The notes under the pieces are model-generated. The model was not told the origin of the DNA. It ran no database searches and saw only the letters and a program-made list of their open reading frames with translations. A stretch of DNA of 64,000 nucleotides. It comes from an uncultured Erythrobacter sp. (lineage in GTDB: Bacteria > Pseudomonadota > Alphaproteobacteria > Sphingomonadales > Sphingomonadaceae). Position numbers and translations under genes: made by a program. The DNA lies in assembly GCA_947494705.1 (NCBI GenBank), contig CANLVN010000002.1, forward strand, positions 868,001-932,000, in the 5' to 3' direction. Of the stretch, positions 40,044 through 48,935 are shown one piece after another. How positions within the stretch are numbered: position 1 is the first letter of the stretch; the number at the start of each line of letters is the position of its first letter.

Positions 40044-40552
40044 GCCGGAACTTCCGAAGCCAGCCTTGCCAATTCATCATGGATCGCTTCTTCGCTGCGG
40101 CTCGACGCATCGCGCCAGCTTGTCGCGCTGTCGGCGTTGACCAAATAGCCCTCGCTGGTGATTACCAGCAGATTGGGCGTGCCGGGCAGATCATCGAGAC
40201 CGAAGCGGCGGGCAATGTCGAGATTATGCCCGTCGCCCATTTGCGGCATTCCGATATTGACGAACACCAGTTCATATTCGCGCTCGATCAATCCGGCGAT
40301 GCGCTCGCTTTCGAGCCATCCGGCAAGGGCGCGGCTGTCGTGGCACCAGTTCGCGCCCATCACCAGCAGCACGCGCTTGCCGTTCGTGCCCGCGCGTTCG
40401 AGAGCGCGATCAACGTCGCCCATCGCGTCATCGCTGACGGTGAAGCTGGCCGCTTCCGGATAGTCATGCGCGGCGTGGGTGCTGTCGGCCACCGTCGCAC
40501 AGCCGACGAGAAGCAGGCCAGCGGCAAGACCGGCGACAACCGCTTTTATCAT
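40040..40552 (-). CDS. Thioredoxin-like lipoprotein
   Basis: 170 residues with a lipoprotein signal ([10 protein letters not shown], Cys 18). A thioredoxin-like fold follows with [12 protein letters not shown] at about residue 68; the active-site motif is WCHDS, with one Cys rather than CxxC, so it is not a standard disulfide oxidoreductase. Its ATG overlaps the ispG stop. Role unknown; perhaps a thioredoxin-like scaffold or chaperone at the membrane. Confidence 0.85.
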   Translation of the reverse strand: MIKAVVAGLAAGLLLVGCATVADSTHAAHDYPEAASFTVSDDAMGDVDRALERAGTNGKRVLLVMGANWCHDSRALAGWLESERIAGLIEREYELVFVNIGMPQMGDGHNLDIARRFGLDDLPGTPNLLVITSEGYLVNADSATSWRDASSRSEEAIHDELARLASEVPA

Positions 40553-41691
40553 TCGGCTGCCTCGGCCGCATGCGGATCGAACGCAGTTGCTTCGCCTGCT
40601 TCGATCTTGGCTGCCTTCTCCTCGACCAGGCGCACGATGTGGTCGAGCATGTCCTCGTCCTCGATCGTGTGCGCCTTCACGCCGGACAGGTAGACCATGT
40701 GCTTGCCCGAACCGCCGCCGGTCAGGCCAATATCGGTCTCGCGCGCCTCGCCGGGGCCATTGACGACGCAGCCCAGTACCGAGAGGCTCATCGGCGTCTT
40801 GATGTGTTCGAGCCGTTTCTCGAGCGTTTCCACGGTGCGGATCACGTCAAAGCCCTGGCGCGAGCAGGAGGGGCAGGAGACGACCTTCACCCCGCGCGTC
40901 CTCAGGCCCAGCGCCTTCAGCATGTGATAGCCGACCTTGACCTCTTCCTCGGGCTCGGCGGACAGCGAGACCCGGATCGTATCGCCGATCCCGGCCCACA
41001 GCAAAGAGCCCATGCCGATGCTCGACTTGACCGTCCCGCCGACCATGCCGCCTGCTTCGGTGATGCCGAGATGCAGCGGGCAATCGACCGCATCGGCCAG
41101 CCCGTGATAGGCGGCAACCGCGAGAAAGACGTCGGAAGCCTTCACCGCGACCTTGAACTCGTGGAAGTCGTGATCCTGCAACAGCTTGATGTGGTCGAGC
41201 GCGCTTTCGATCAGCGCCTCGGGGCATGGTTCGCCATACTTCTCGAGCAGGTCCTTTTCGAGGCTGCCCGCATTCACGCCGATGCGGATTGCGCAGCCAT
41301 TGGCCTTTGCCGCCCGAACCACTTCGGCGACGCGATCATCGCCGCCGATATTGCCCGGATTGATGCGCAGGCAGGCTGCACCGGCGTCGGCGGCTTCGAG
41401 CGCGCGTTTGTAGTGGAAGTGGATGTCTGCGACGACCGGGATGGTGGCGGCGCGCGTGATGAGCGGCATCGCTGCGGTTGCGTCCTCGGTCGGGCAGGAG
41501 ACGCGGATTATGTCGCATCCGACCTCTTCGCAGCGGCGGATCTGATCGATCGTCGCCGCAGCATCTTCAGTCGGGGTGTTGGTCATCGTCTGGACCGTGA
41601 TCGGCGCGTCGCCCCCCACGGGGACGTTGCCGACCATGATCTGGCGGCATTCGCGGCGTTCGATGGTGCGCCAGGGGCGGATTGCGTTCAT
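40549..41691 (-). CDS. ispG: 4-hydroxy-3-methylbut-2-en-1-yl diphosphate synthase (GcpE)
   Basis: Penultimate enzyme of the MEP isoprenoid pathway, a 4Fe-4S reductase forming HMBPP. 380 residues from ATG 41691; the TTG start 12 bases upstream is less likely. The N-terminal TIM barrel ([19 protein letters not shown]) and the cluster-ligand Cys residues ([11 protein letters not shown] and [12 protein letters not shown]) are present. First gene of a compact six-gene operon ending at 36572. Confidence 0.97.
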   Translation of the reverse strand: MNAIRPWRTIERRECRQIMVGNVPVGGDAPITVQTMTNTPTEDAAATIDQIRRCEEVGCDIIRVSCPTEDATAAMPLITRAATIPVVADIHFHYKRALEAADAGAACLRINPGNIGGDDRVAEVVRAAKANGCAIRIGVNAGSLEKDLLEKYGEPCPEALIESALDHIKLLQDHDFHEFKVAVKASDVFLAVAAYHGLADAVDCPLHLGITEAGGMVGGTVKSSIGMGSLLWAGIGDTIRVSLSAEPEEEVKVGYHMLKALGLRTRGVKVVSCPSCSRQGFDVIRTVETLEKRLEHIKTPMSLSVLGCVVNGPGEARETDIGLTGGGSGKHMVYLSGVKAHTIEDEDMLDHIVRLVEEKAAKIEAGEATAFDPHAAEAAE

Positions 41692-41887
41692 GAAACTCGT
41701 CAATTCCTACAGGATGGAACACATGGAACACGGTCCTGGGACCAAAAATAAGGCCTCTGCAAGAGCGGGTTCGCGTGCCCCATATGGCATTTGTGCTGCG
41801 ATTTTGCGACCTTTGCCATGCTAGCTCTCCTATCACGGTGAAACGATAGTAGGAAAACGCGGACCGCTGCGCCATGGTCTCGAGGTT

Positions 41888-42880
41888 ATGAAGAATCCAT
41901 ACGAACAGGACGGGCCGCTGCTTTTCGGGCGGGTGCTGGATGGAAAAGGCGGGGGTCGCCCGGTCGACTGGGCCGAGGCGAAGACCTGGCAGCCCGGTGG
42001 CGCGGACGAGGTGCTATGGCTCCATTTGTGCCGCAACGAGGACGGCGTGCAGGCCTGGCTCGAGCAAACGCTCGGCATTTCCGAACCGACCGCCGAATTG
42101 CTGGTCAGCGACGAGACCCGCCCGCGCGCTTTCCGCGAAGCGAACACGCTGGTTGCCACCCTTCGCGGCATCAATTTCAATCCGGGTGCCGAGCCCGAGG
42201 ACATGGTCTCGCTGCAATTGTGGAGCGACGGGCGGCGGTTGATAACGCTGCGCCGCCATCCGCTGCAAACACCGCGCGACGTGCTCAAACGGATCGACCG
42301 CGGCACCGGTCCGAACGATGCAGGTGCAACGATTACGCTGCTCGCCGAATTCATGATCGCCCGCATGAATCAATCGATCGTCGACATGAACGAGCATATC
42401 GACGCACTGGAGGCTGACGATCCTGAGGAAGATGCCGAGGAAATGCTCAAGCGCATCTCGATCATCCGCCGCAACTGCCTTTCGCTGAAGCGCCACATGT
42501 CTCCCCAGCACGAAGCGCTGGAACGCATCTCGCGCGAGGCGCCTCCCTGGTTCGAAGATCACGACCGGCGCGAAATCGCGGAATCGATCGACCGCCTGCG
42601 CCGCTATCTCGACGACATCGACATCAGCAAGGAGAGCGCGCTGGTGATCCAGGACGACCTGCGGGCGCGCAGTCTGTCGTCGAACGAACAGGCGACCTAC
42701 ATGCTCACCATCGTCGCAGGGATATTCCTGCCGCTGGGTTTCATCACCGGGCTGATGGGGATCAATGTCGGCGGGATGCCGGGCATCGAGGACGGCGATG
42801 CCTTCTGGATCGTGGTCGCCGTGTGCCTTGGCATCATGGCGCTGCAACTTATTCTGTTCTGGCGTTGGAAGTGGCTCTGA
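41888..42880 (+). CDS. CorA/ZntB-family metal cation transporter
   Basis: 330 residues: an alpha/beta cytoplasmic domain, a long charged helix region (about 170-265) and two C-terminal membrane helices. The motif after helix 1 reads GLMGINVGGMPG, the GIN form of the usual GMN, as in ZntB-like members that move zinc (or Mg2+). The ion is not decided by sequence. Monocistronic, diverging from ispG. Confidence 0.9.
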   Translation: MKNPYEQDGPLLFGRVLDGKGGGRPVDWAEAKTWQPGGADEVLWLHLCRNEDGVQAWLEQTLGISEPTAELLVSDETRPRAFREANTLVATLRGINFNPGAEPEDMVSLQLWSDGRRLITLRRHPLQTPRDVLKRIDRGTGPNDAGATITLLAEFMIARMNQSIVDMNEHIDALEADDPEEDAEEMLKRISIIRRNCLSLKRHMSPQHEALERISREAPPWFEDHDRREIAESIDRLRRYLDDIDISKESALVIQDDLRARSLSSNEQATYMLTIVAGIFLPLGFITGLMGINVGGMPGIEDGDAFWIVVAVCLGIMALQLILFWRWKWL

Positions 42881-42896
42881 GCCGCAGCTTTCGCAA

Positions 42897-43541
42897 TCAC
42901 CACCGGATCAATGGAGGCACTGCAACCCGCCCGATCAGTGCCGCAACCGCGACCGGGGCAATGTGGACGATGCCGGTGTGGCTGGCCGTGTCCAGCGGGC
43001 AGGTGATGCCATAAGCGAGGGAGCCTAGCGCACCGCTCGCCACGCCCGTCATCCACCCTGCGTGTTCGAGCGAAACGGGAGCTCCCCGACGCAGGAAAGC
43101 GACGGCTGCAATCGCGACCAGCGAACCGGCGGCGAGCGCGTAGGCAGAACATTCCCAGTGCCATATGACCGGTTGTGCTCCGCGCTCGGAAAGGATCGAC
43201 AGCAGTCCGGCGATCGGAAGTACGCCGATCATTGCGGCGCCCCAGATCGCGGCATTGCTACGCTGGCCCACGCGCGGCAGCGCCGATGCGACCACCGCCG
43301 CGGCGCTCCCCCCGCCGAGCATCGCGAGCAGGCCGTTGGTGATCCAGAAATAACCCGACGCTTCCCCGGAAATCATGCCCGTCCAGAACCCGAAAAAAAC
43401 GATCGAAATCAGTCCGGCGACCAATGTGGCGGCGCCTATCGACAGTCCGCCACGCATGGGCCTGATCCGCTGAACAGGTGCGATATCCTCGGTCAGGGTC
43501 GCGATAAGGTCGGCACGGGTTCGGGAGTTCGGGGTAGGCAT
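42897..43541 (-). CDS. nrsF: NrsF-family anti-sigma factor (DUF1109)
   Basis: 214 residues with about six hydrophobic segments. Two Cys lie at positions 131 (WHWECSAYA) and 181 (YGITCPLD), positions I recall as the metal-responsive pair in Caulobacter NrsF. The protein should hold the SigF-type sigma factor at the inner membrane until heavy metals disturb the Cys pair. It starts one base after the sigma factor stop. Confidence 0.9.
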   Translation of the reverse strand: MPTPNSRTRADLIATLTEDIAPVQRIRPMRGGLSIGAATLVAGLISIVFFGFWTGMISGEASGYFWITNGLLAMLGGGSAAAVVASALPRVGQRSNAAIWGAAMIGVLPIAGLLSILSERGAQPVIWHWECSAYALAAGSLVAIAAVAFLRRGAPVSLEHAGWMTGVASGALGSLAYGITCPLDTASHTGIVHIAPVAVAALIGRVAVPPLIRW

Positions 43542-43542
43542 A

Positions 43543-44073
43543 TCAATCGGCTTTCTCGACCATTGCGGAGAGCTTTTTCAGTCCGCGATGAATGTTGACC
43601 TTGACCATGCTTTCGCTCTGGCCGGTTTGTGCTGAGGCTTCGCGGATCGACAATCCGTCGATCTTGACCAGCTGGATTGCCGAGGCCTGCGTCTCAGGCA
43701 GCTGTCCGAACAGCGTTTCGAGGCTGACCCGGGCCATGACGACGTCCTCCTCGCTGTCCGCAATCCCATCTTCTTCGAACAGCTCCTTGCTGTCGTGCTT
43801 GTAGACCTTGCGCAGGTGGTCGACCCAGCGATAGCGCGCGATGGCCGCAAGCCATGGGAGGAAAGGGCGGCTCGGGTCCCACGTGGCGCGCTTGGTATAA
43901 ACCGCCAACAGCACGTCCTGCACCAGATCGTCGATCGCGTGCGGCGGAACGCGGCGATTGAAATACCGCTCGAGCCACATGCCCACTTCGGACAGCAGCA
44001 CGTTGCAGGCGGATTTGTCGCCTGCCTGTGTTGCCGCCATCAAGCGGGCGAGGGTGGGTTCGTCGGCGAGCAT
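43543..44073 (-). CDS. sigF: ECF sigma factor, SigF-like
   Basis: 176 residues with sigma region 2 (HAIDDLVQDVLLAVYTKRATWDPSRPFLPWLAAIARYRWVDHLRK) and region 4 (LPETQASAIQLVKIDGLSIREASAQTGQSESMVKVNIHRGLKKL). Paired with NrsF, this matches the SigF/NrsF heavy-metal and oxidative-stress system of Caulobacter. A GTAACC-N16-CGAA promoter upstream implies autoregulation. The bufferin-type target genes often linked to this system are not in the window. Confidence 0.92.
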   Translation of the reverse strand: MLADEPTLARLMAATQAGDKSACNVLLSEVGMWLERYFNRRVPPHAIDDLVQDVLLAVYTKRATWDPSRPFLPWLAAIARYRWVDHLRKVYKHDSKELFEEDGIADSEEDVVMARVSLETLFGQLPETQASAIQLVKIDGLSIREASAQTGQSESMVKVNIHRGLKKLSAMVEKAD

Positions 44074-44404
44074 TGCGCGGCTGCTTTACTGCGCAGGTCG
44101 ACCGCTGGCGAGATCAGGAGGTTGCTCGAGGCGGGCGGTGATGCAGGCTGCGGGGGCAAGCGCGCTGGGGACGGCGATGGAAAGTGGTTCTATGGCATGT
44201 CTCCAGCTGACGTTTGCGAATGATCCGGGGCAGCCGGACCTAACCGGAGTTCGCGCCGTTTCGCTTGTTGGTTACAGGGCGGGGTGCGATTTTCTTCGGC
44301 TGTGGCGATGTGCTGGGCTGTTGGCTGCGTGATGGGAACGTCACGGCCATTGAAGCTTGACTTGACCCGGCCCGGCATCTCTCCTGCTGCAAAAGGGAGA
44401 GACT
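44074..44404. other. 331-base divergent region with sigF leader
   Basis: Besides the sigF promoter element the region holds a putative ~170-base sigF leader. On the minus strand it contains a GGAGAC site before ATG CCA TAG, a possible two-residue upstream peptide. No larger gene is supported. Confidence 0.5.
44250..44275 (-). promoter_or_regulatory. Predicted SigF-type promoter of sigF-nrsF
   Basis: On the minus strand GTAACC (44275-44270) and CGAA (44253-44250) are separated by exactly 16 bases, the form I know for Caulobacter SigF promoters. Transcription would start about 170 bases before the sigF ATG, an unusually long leader. Confidence 0.7.
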
Positions 44405-45343
44405 ATGCCAACCGGAACCGCCATCGAACTGCGCCGCGCAAAGCCAAGCCTGATGCTGCGCGTGATAAAATGGGTGATGGCAAAACGCAGCCCCGTATTC
44501 CCGCACACAGCGCAGGAGTTCAAGGCGAGCATTGCAGAGCGCTCTTTGCCTCAAGATGCGCCGATGCCATCGAGTTTCGCGGACAAGTATCAGGTCCGGG
44601 AATGGAAGGCGGAGGGGCAGAAGGTCATCACGCTGCACCCCAAGGGCGGTCCCGGTGTTTGGCACATGCTCTATTTCCACGGCGGCGGCTTCGTCCTGCC
44701 GATGTTCAAGGAACACTGGCCGCTTGTCGCCGCCATGATCGACCGGCTGGGGGTCAGCGTTACCGTCCCGATGTACGATGTCGTCCCCGAAGCGCCAGCT
44801 TCGCGGCAGGACGCGCTGGCCGACGCGGTCTTCGCCGAACTGGCTGCGAACCATGATCCGGCGAAGATCGTTCTGAATGGCGACAGCGCGGGCGGGCACA
44901 TGGCGGTCGCGCTCGCGCTGCGTCTTTCGAAAGCGGGCGGTCCGCAGCCGGGCAAACTGGCATTGTTCGCGCCATGGCTAGACCTGACGCTGGCCGATCC
45001 TGCCATCGCTGCGGTCGAGCCGAACGATTTCATGCTCAAGATCGGCACCTTGCGAGCCTGCGGCGAAATGTTCGCCGGAGAACGCGCCCCTGACAGCGCG
45101 CAATGCAGCCCGCTCTACGCCGCGAAGGAGGACCTCGCCGCGCTGCCGCCCACGCGCATCTGGACCGGACGGCACGACCTTTTCATCGTCGATTCGCGCA
45201 CGTTCACGGGCAAGCTGGTCGAGGCAGGGGTAGATGCGAAGCTCTACGAATACGAAGCCGCGCCGCACGTCTTCATGGCGATCGTCCCCACTGCCGAAGC
45301 GAAGGATTGCCTGAGCCTGCTAGGGGAGTTCCTCGGGCGCTAG
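44405..45343 (+). CDS. Alpha/beta hydrolase, HSL-family esterase
   Basis: 312 residues with the hormone-sensitive-lipase oxyanion motif HGGGF (about residue 97), the Ser nucleophile in GDSAGGH (about 160), and Asp/His in GRHDLFIVDS and AAPHVFM. A cytoplasmic carboxylesterase on short acyl esters is likely; substrate unknown. GGGAGAG precedes ATG 44405. Confidence 0.9.
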   Translation: MPTGTAIELRRAKPSLMLRVIKWVMAKRSPVFPHTAQEFKASIAERSLPQDAPMPSSFADKYQVREWKAEGQKVITLHPKGGPGVWHMLYFHGGGFVLPMFKEHWPLVAAMIDRLGVSVTVPMYDVVPEAPASRQDALADAVFAELAANHDPAKIVLNGDSAGGHMAVALALRLSKAGGPQPGKLALFAPWLDLTLADPAIAAVEPNDFMLKIGTLRACGEMFAGERAPDSAQCSPLYAAKEDLAALPPTRIWTGRHDLFIVDSRTFTGKLVEAGVDAKLYEYEAAPHVFMAIVPTAEAKDCLSLLGEFLGR

Positions 45344-45347
45344 GCTC

Positions 45348-46322
45348 CTAGCCGTAGCTTACCCCGGTCATTTCCTCGCTCATCGCCCACAGCCGCTCGG
45401 CATTGTCGGGGTCGACCGCGTAGGAGCGAACGCCGCCCGTGAAGTTCTCGTCGTCGACTTCGGCGACGTGGCAATCCTCGCAATAGAGGCCGCCGCGCCC
45501 TTCCAGTTCGTCGGCAGTCGCAGCCCAGCACTGGGTTGCCGCACCTTGCGGGATGGTCTTGAACCCGTCGGAGCCACTTTCGCCGCTTTCACCACTTTTC
45601 TCGGCGCTCTTGCGCATCCGCTCGCGCATCCACTTCATGTCGTCTTCGCTCATATGCCGTCCGAGGTTGGTTTGAATACCGCCCGGATGGACCGCGATGG
45701 CGTGGATACCATCATCGGCGAAACGCTGTTCTAGCCCGACGGTGAAAAGGACATTGGCGGTCTTTGACTGACCGTAGCTTTGCCATTTGTCGTAATCGCG
45801 GTTCTTGAAATGCGGGTCTTCGAAATCGACCGGCGCGATGTGGTGGCCGCGGCTCGACAGGTTGACGATGCGCTGGTCGTGGCCCTTCCTGACCAGTGGC
45901 ATGAGGTGCCCAGTCAGCGCGAAGTGGCCCAGGTGGTTGGTGCCGAACTGCATCTCGAACCCGTCGGCGGTGTGGCCGAAGGGGCATGCCATGACGCCTG
46001 CATTGTTGATCAGCAGGTCGATCCGGTCCCATCGCGCATTGGCCTGCATCCCGCAGGCGCGCACCGCGTCGAGCGAACCGAGATCGCACAGAATGGTTTC
46101 GAGCTGCGCGCCGGAAACCTCGTTCATGATTGTGGCGATTGCCGCATCGAGCTTGCCCTGGTCGCGGCCCGCCAGCACGACATGCGCGCCTCTGGAAGCC
46201 ATCGCCCGGCCCGTCTCCAGACCCAGCCCGGAATTGCCGCCGGTGATGAAGACCAGTTTACCGGTCAGGTCCTTGCCCGCCAGCACATCGTCGGTGGTGC
46301 TCGTCTTGCCGAAATCGCTCAT
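45348..46322 (-). CDS. Short-chain dehydrogenase/reductase
   Basis: 324 residues of the classical SDR fold: cofactor motif TGGNSGLGLETG, NNAG at about residue 108, and Ser and YxxxK (SYGQSK) catalytic residues. Similar in layout to retinol-dehydrogenase/WWOX-type SDRs, with a Ser/Gly-rich insert (ESGESGSDG) at about residue 245. Substrate unknown. Monocistronic; converges with the esterase. Confidence 0.9.
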   Translation of the reverse strand: MSDFGKTSTTDDVLAGKDLTGKLVFITGGNSGLGLETGRAMASRGAHVVLAGRDQGKLDAAIATIMNEVSGAQLETILCDLGSLDAVRACGMQANARWDRIDLLINNAGVMACPFGHTADGFEMQFGTNHLGHFALTGHLMPLVRKGHDQRIVNLSSRGHHIAPVDFEDPHFKNRDYDKWQSYGQSKTANVLFTVGLEQRFADDGIHAIAVHPGGIQTNLGRHMSEDDMKWMRERMRKSAEKSGESGESGSDGFKTIPQGAATQCWAATADELEGRGGLYCEDCHVAEVDDENFTGGVRSYAVDPDNAERLWAMSEEMTGVSYG

Positions 46323-46427
46323 CGTGTTCTCTCCCGTAATCTACGCTTGGGTAATGCCCTGAATACCTTTGGTCCTACAAGCCATGACACAGACAATTTG
46401 ATCCGTGTGCCTTCTCTGACCCGAGAA

Positions 46428-46460
46428 AAAGGGCGCACCGGCATCGCCGGCGCGCCCTTT
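46428..46460 (-). terminator. Terminator behind the channel pseudogene
   Basis: Near-perfect inverted repeat (AAAGGGCGC / GCGCCCTTT with inner CCGGC/GCCGG) followed on the minus strand by a T run, 20 bases after the stop codon of the broken mechanosensitive channel gene. Confidence 0.8.
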
Positions 46461-46481
46461 CCCGTACGAAGTGAAGCGCGA

Positions 46482-46702
46482 TCAGGTCGTCGGGGTTTCC
46501 CGGTCCATCTCTTCGAGTTTCCTCGCAGCCCATTCGCGTCCGCCAAGGCCGAAGGCCTGATGCTTTCGCCAGTGCCGGTCGTGCGATTGAGAAAATCAAT
46601 CCGATCAACGAGCTTGGCGAATGCCCATTTCGCTGCCTTGGCGAGAAGCCAAGTAATGATCAGAATACCTATTGAGAACACGGCCTTGGTGCCGAGCTCC
46701 AT
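46482..46702 (-). pseudogene. Internally deleted mechanosensitive channel (MscS-type) gene
   Basis: The minus strand from ATG 46702 encodes a start like that of small MscS-family channels (first ~50 residues: one membrane helix then WAFAKLVDRIDF). At about 46560 the frame is lost, and a second frame carries AFGLGGREWAARKLEE and a stop at 46482, like a C-terminal piece of the same family. The middle (pore) part is missing, so this looks like a deletion with frameshift. A terminator still follows it. A sequencing error cannot be excluded, but the missing middle is too large for that alone. Confidence 0.65.
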
Positions 46703-46863
46703 CGCGAGTTGCGGGTCGAATTCGTACCTTGATAGTTGCAGGATATCCCCTTGTTTCGTTTGCCAGATACGTCACGCGCGGTAATATGCCGGACGAGATT
46801 TTCTGCCCCGAAGAATTCCAGTCCCTGCGCTGGAATTGAGCGGTACTGTAGGGATTGGGAACA

Positions 46864-47991
46864 ATGATGCGCAACCTTGCTCTTTTTTTTGGCTCTTTCT
46901 TGGTCGGCGCGCTTTCACCGGCGATGGCACAGGATGCGCCTGAACGCTGGTCGATCGCGATCCATGGCGGGGCAGGTACTATCAGCCCGGATCGAATGAC
47001 CGAAGATCAGCGCGCCGAGTACGAGGCGGCCCTGCAGGAAGCGCTCGATGCGGGCGCGGCGATCCTGGCCGAGGGCGGCAGCGCAATGGACGCGATCCAG
47101 GCGGCGATCCTGCCGATGGAGGACAGCCCGCTGTTCAATGCGGGCAAGGGCGCGGTGTTCACATGGGAAGGCGCGAACGAGCTCGACGCCTCTATCATGG
47201 ACGGACGTGATCGCAGCGCGGGCGCTGTGACGGGGGTGACCACGGTCAAGAACCCGATCCTGCTTGCCGACAAGGTGCGTACCGACAGTCCGCACGTATT
47301 TCTGATGGGCGAGGGTGCGGAAACTTTCGCTATGGAGCAGGGCTTCGAAGTGACTCCGCCCGAATATTTCGCGACCGAGCGGCGTCGTGAAGCGCTTGAG
47401 CGGATGAAGGCCGACGCACTGTCCGCGATGGACGTCGATCATAAGTTCGGCACCGTAGGCGCGGTGGCTCTGGACATGGACGGCAACCTCGCCGCGGGCA
47501 CCTCGACCGGAGGCATGACCGGCAAGCGCTGGGGCCGCATCGGCGATGCACCGGTGATCGGTGCGGGGACCTATGCGGACAATCGCAGCTGTGCGGTTTC
47601 CGCGACCGGTTGGGGCGAGTATTTCATCCGGGTGGGCGTTGCGCAGGAGATTTGCACGCGGCTGCGGATCGAACGGGAGAGTTCGCGCCGGGAAACCGAG
47701 TGGGAAGCGTCTCGCGCTTCGAACGAAAGCAACCCGAGCAATATTACCTTTGTCCATGTGAACTCGGTCCAATTGGGCGCTGAAGTTGGCCAGGACATCG
47801 CCGATGAGGTCATGGCCGAAGTCGCCGAACTCGGCGGCGATGGCGGGGTCATCCTCGTCACGCCTGAAGGCCATGCGATCTACAGCTTCAACACAACCGG
47901 CATGTATCGCGGCCGCGCGACCAGTGAAGGCGTTAACGAGGTGGCGATTTTTGGCGAAGGTGTGGTCGAAAGCGACACGCCCGACCACTGA
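46864..47991 (+). CDS. Isoaspartyl peptidase/L-asparaginase (Ntn hydrolase), exported
   Basis: 375 residues with a Sec signal (cleavage after AMAQ, about residue 24). The plant-type asparaginase fold has WSIAIHGGAGTI, the autocleavage/nucleophile Thr in KFGTVGAVALD (about residue 200) and GGMTGKRWGRIGDAPVIGAGTYA. It self-cleaves into alpha and beta chains and acts on beta-aspartyl peptides or asparagine. ATG 46864 is used; ATG 46867 is equally possible. Monocistronic. Confidence 0.92.
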   Translation: MMRNLALFFGSFLVGALSPAMAQDAPERWSIAIHGGAGTISPDRMTEDQRAEYEAALQEALDAGAAILAEGGSAMDAIQAAILPMEDSPLFNAGKGAVFTWEGANELDASIMDGRDRSAGAVTGVTTVKNPILLADKVRTDSPHVFLMGEGAETFAMEQGFEVTPPEYFATERRREALERMKADALSAMDVDHKFGTVGAVALDMDGNLAAGTSTGGMTGKRWGRIGDAPVIGAGTYADNRSCAVSATGWGEYFIRVGVAQEICTRLRIERESSRRETEWEASRASNESNPSNITFVHVNSVQLGAEVGQDIADEVMAEVAELGGDGGVILVTPEGHAIYSFNTTGMYRGRATSEGVNEVAIFGEGVVESDTPDH

Positions 47992-48008
47992 TAATCAGGT
48001 CGGTTGGG

Positions 48009-48935
48009 CTAAGCACTTATCCAAGCGAAATCGCGCAACACCCGGCCCACCTGTGCCAGCACCTCTTCCGCGCGCGGGTCCATCCCGTCCTTTCGCTCGG
48101 GCGTGCGGTAATAGGTCGCAAACGTGATGGGTGCTTTCCCCGGCGGGATCGCAAATCCGATATCGACATAGAGGCCGCCGATGCGCGGATCGGGAAAGGG
48201 CCAGATCGACGTGCCGGTCTTGTCGCCTGCGATCCAGTCTTCAGGCAGTCCAGCGCGAACCCGGCGAACGCCGGTAGGTGTGTCGATCATCCACTGGCGC
48301 AACTGCGCGCGCCCGGTTTCGGGCAGGACCTCGCCAAATGCCAGCTTCGCCACGGTGCGAGCCATTGCGCGCGGCGTCGTCGTATCGCGAGCCTCGCCCG
48401 GCGGAACATCGTTCAACGCAGGCTCTAGCCGGTCGAGCCGGCTGACCTCATCGCCGATGCTGCGCCAGAACGCCGTCAGTGCCTCCGGCCCGCCAAGTTC
48501 GCGCAACAGGATATTGGCTGCGGCGTTGTCGGAGTATTTCTGCGTGAATTCGGCCAGTTCGCGCAAAGTCGCGCCTTCCTTCAGCCGCCTTGTGGTGAAG
48601 GGAGAGACGGCCATCAGGTCGTCCTTCGTCCACGTCACCCGCCGGTCGGCGTCGATTTTGCCGCTCGCATCGCGCGCCAGCACCATCGCGGCCAGCGACA
48701 TCTTGAAAGAGGAACAATGGCCAAAGCGCATGTCGCGATTGTGGCCGATTGCCATGCCGCTGCCGGTATCGAACAGCTCCGCGCCCAGTGTTCCGCCTGC
48801 CTGCACCTCGATCAGGCGCAAGCTCGCGGCGAGACGGCCCGGCATGGTCCGGTCGATCGGCACGCAGGCGGCCGTTGCCATGGCCAGCGCACCGCCGACG
48901 AAGCTGCGCCTATCCACGCTTCCTCGCCTGCTCAT
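48009..48935 (-). CDS. bla: Class A beta-lactamase-family hydrolase
   Basis: 308 residues from ATG 48935 (a GTG at 48920 with a closer GAGGA site is an alternative). It has a twin-arginine-like leader with a lipobox (DRRSFVGGALAMATAAC), then the class A active site: SSFK (Ser75, Lys78), YSDN, an omega-loop EPALND with Glu and Asn, and DKTGT. All key catalytic residues are present, so it is probably an active penicillinase; spectrum cannot be told from sequence. Its start overlaps the end of pheA. Confidence 0.9.
   Translation of the reverse strand: MSRRGSVDRRSFVGGALAMATAACVPIDRTMPGRLAASLRLIEVQAGGTLGAELFDTGSGMAIGHNRDMRFGHCSSFKMSLAAMVLARDASGKIDADRRVTWTKDDLMAVSPFTTRRLKEGATLRELAEFTQKYSDNAAANILLRELGGPEALTAFWRSIGDEVSRLDRLEPALNDVPPGEARDTTTPRAMARTVAKLAFGEVLPETGRAQLRQWMIDTPTGVRRVRAGLPEDWIAGDKTGTSIWPFPDPRIGGLYVDIGFAIPPGKAPITFATYYRTPERKDGMDPRAEEVLAQVGRVLRDFAWISA

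Noticed and set aside
41692..41887. EcfG promoter from GGAAC copies upstream of the CorA gene
   Set aside because: Two GGAAC words occur but no CGTT-like element at 16-17 bases.
44190..44378. 62-codon minus-strand frame upstream of sigF
   Set aside because: It spans the GTAACC-N16-CGAA promoter and has no family features.
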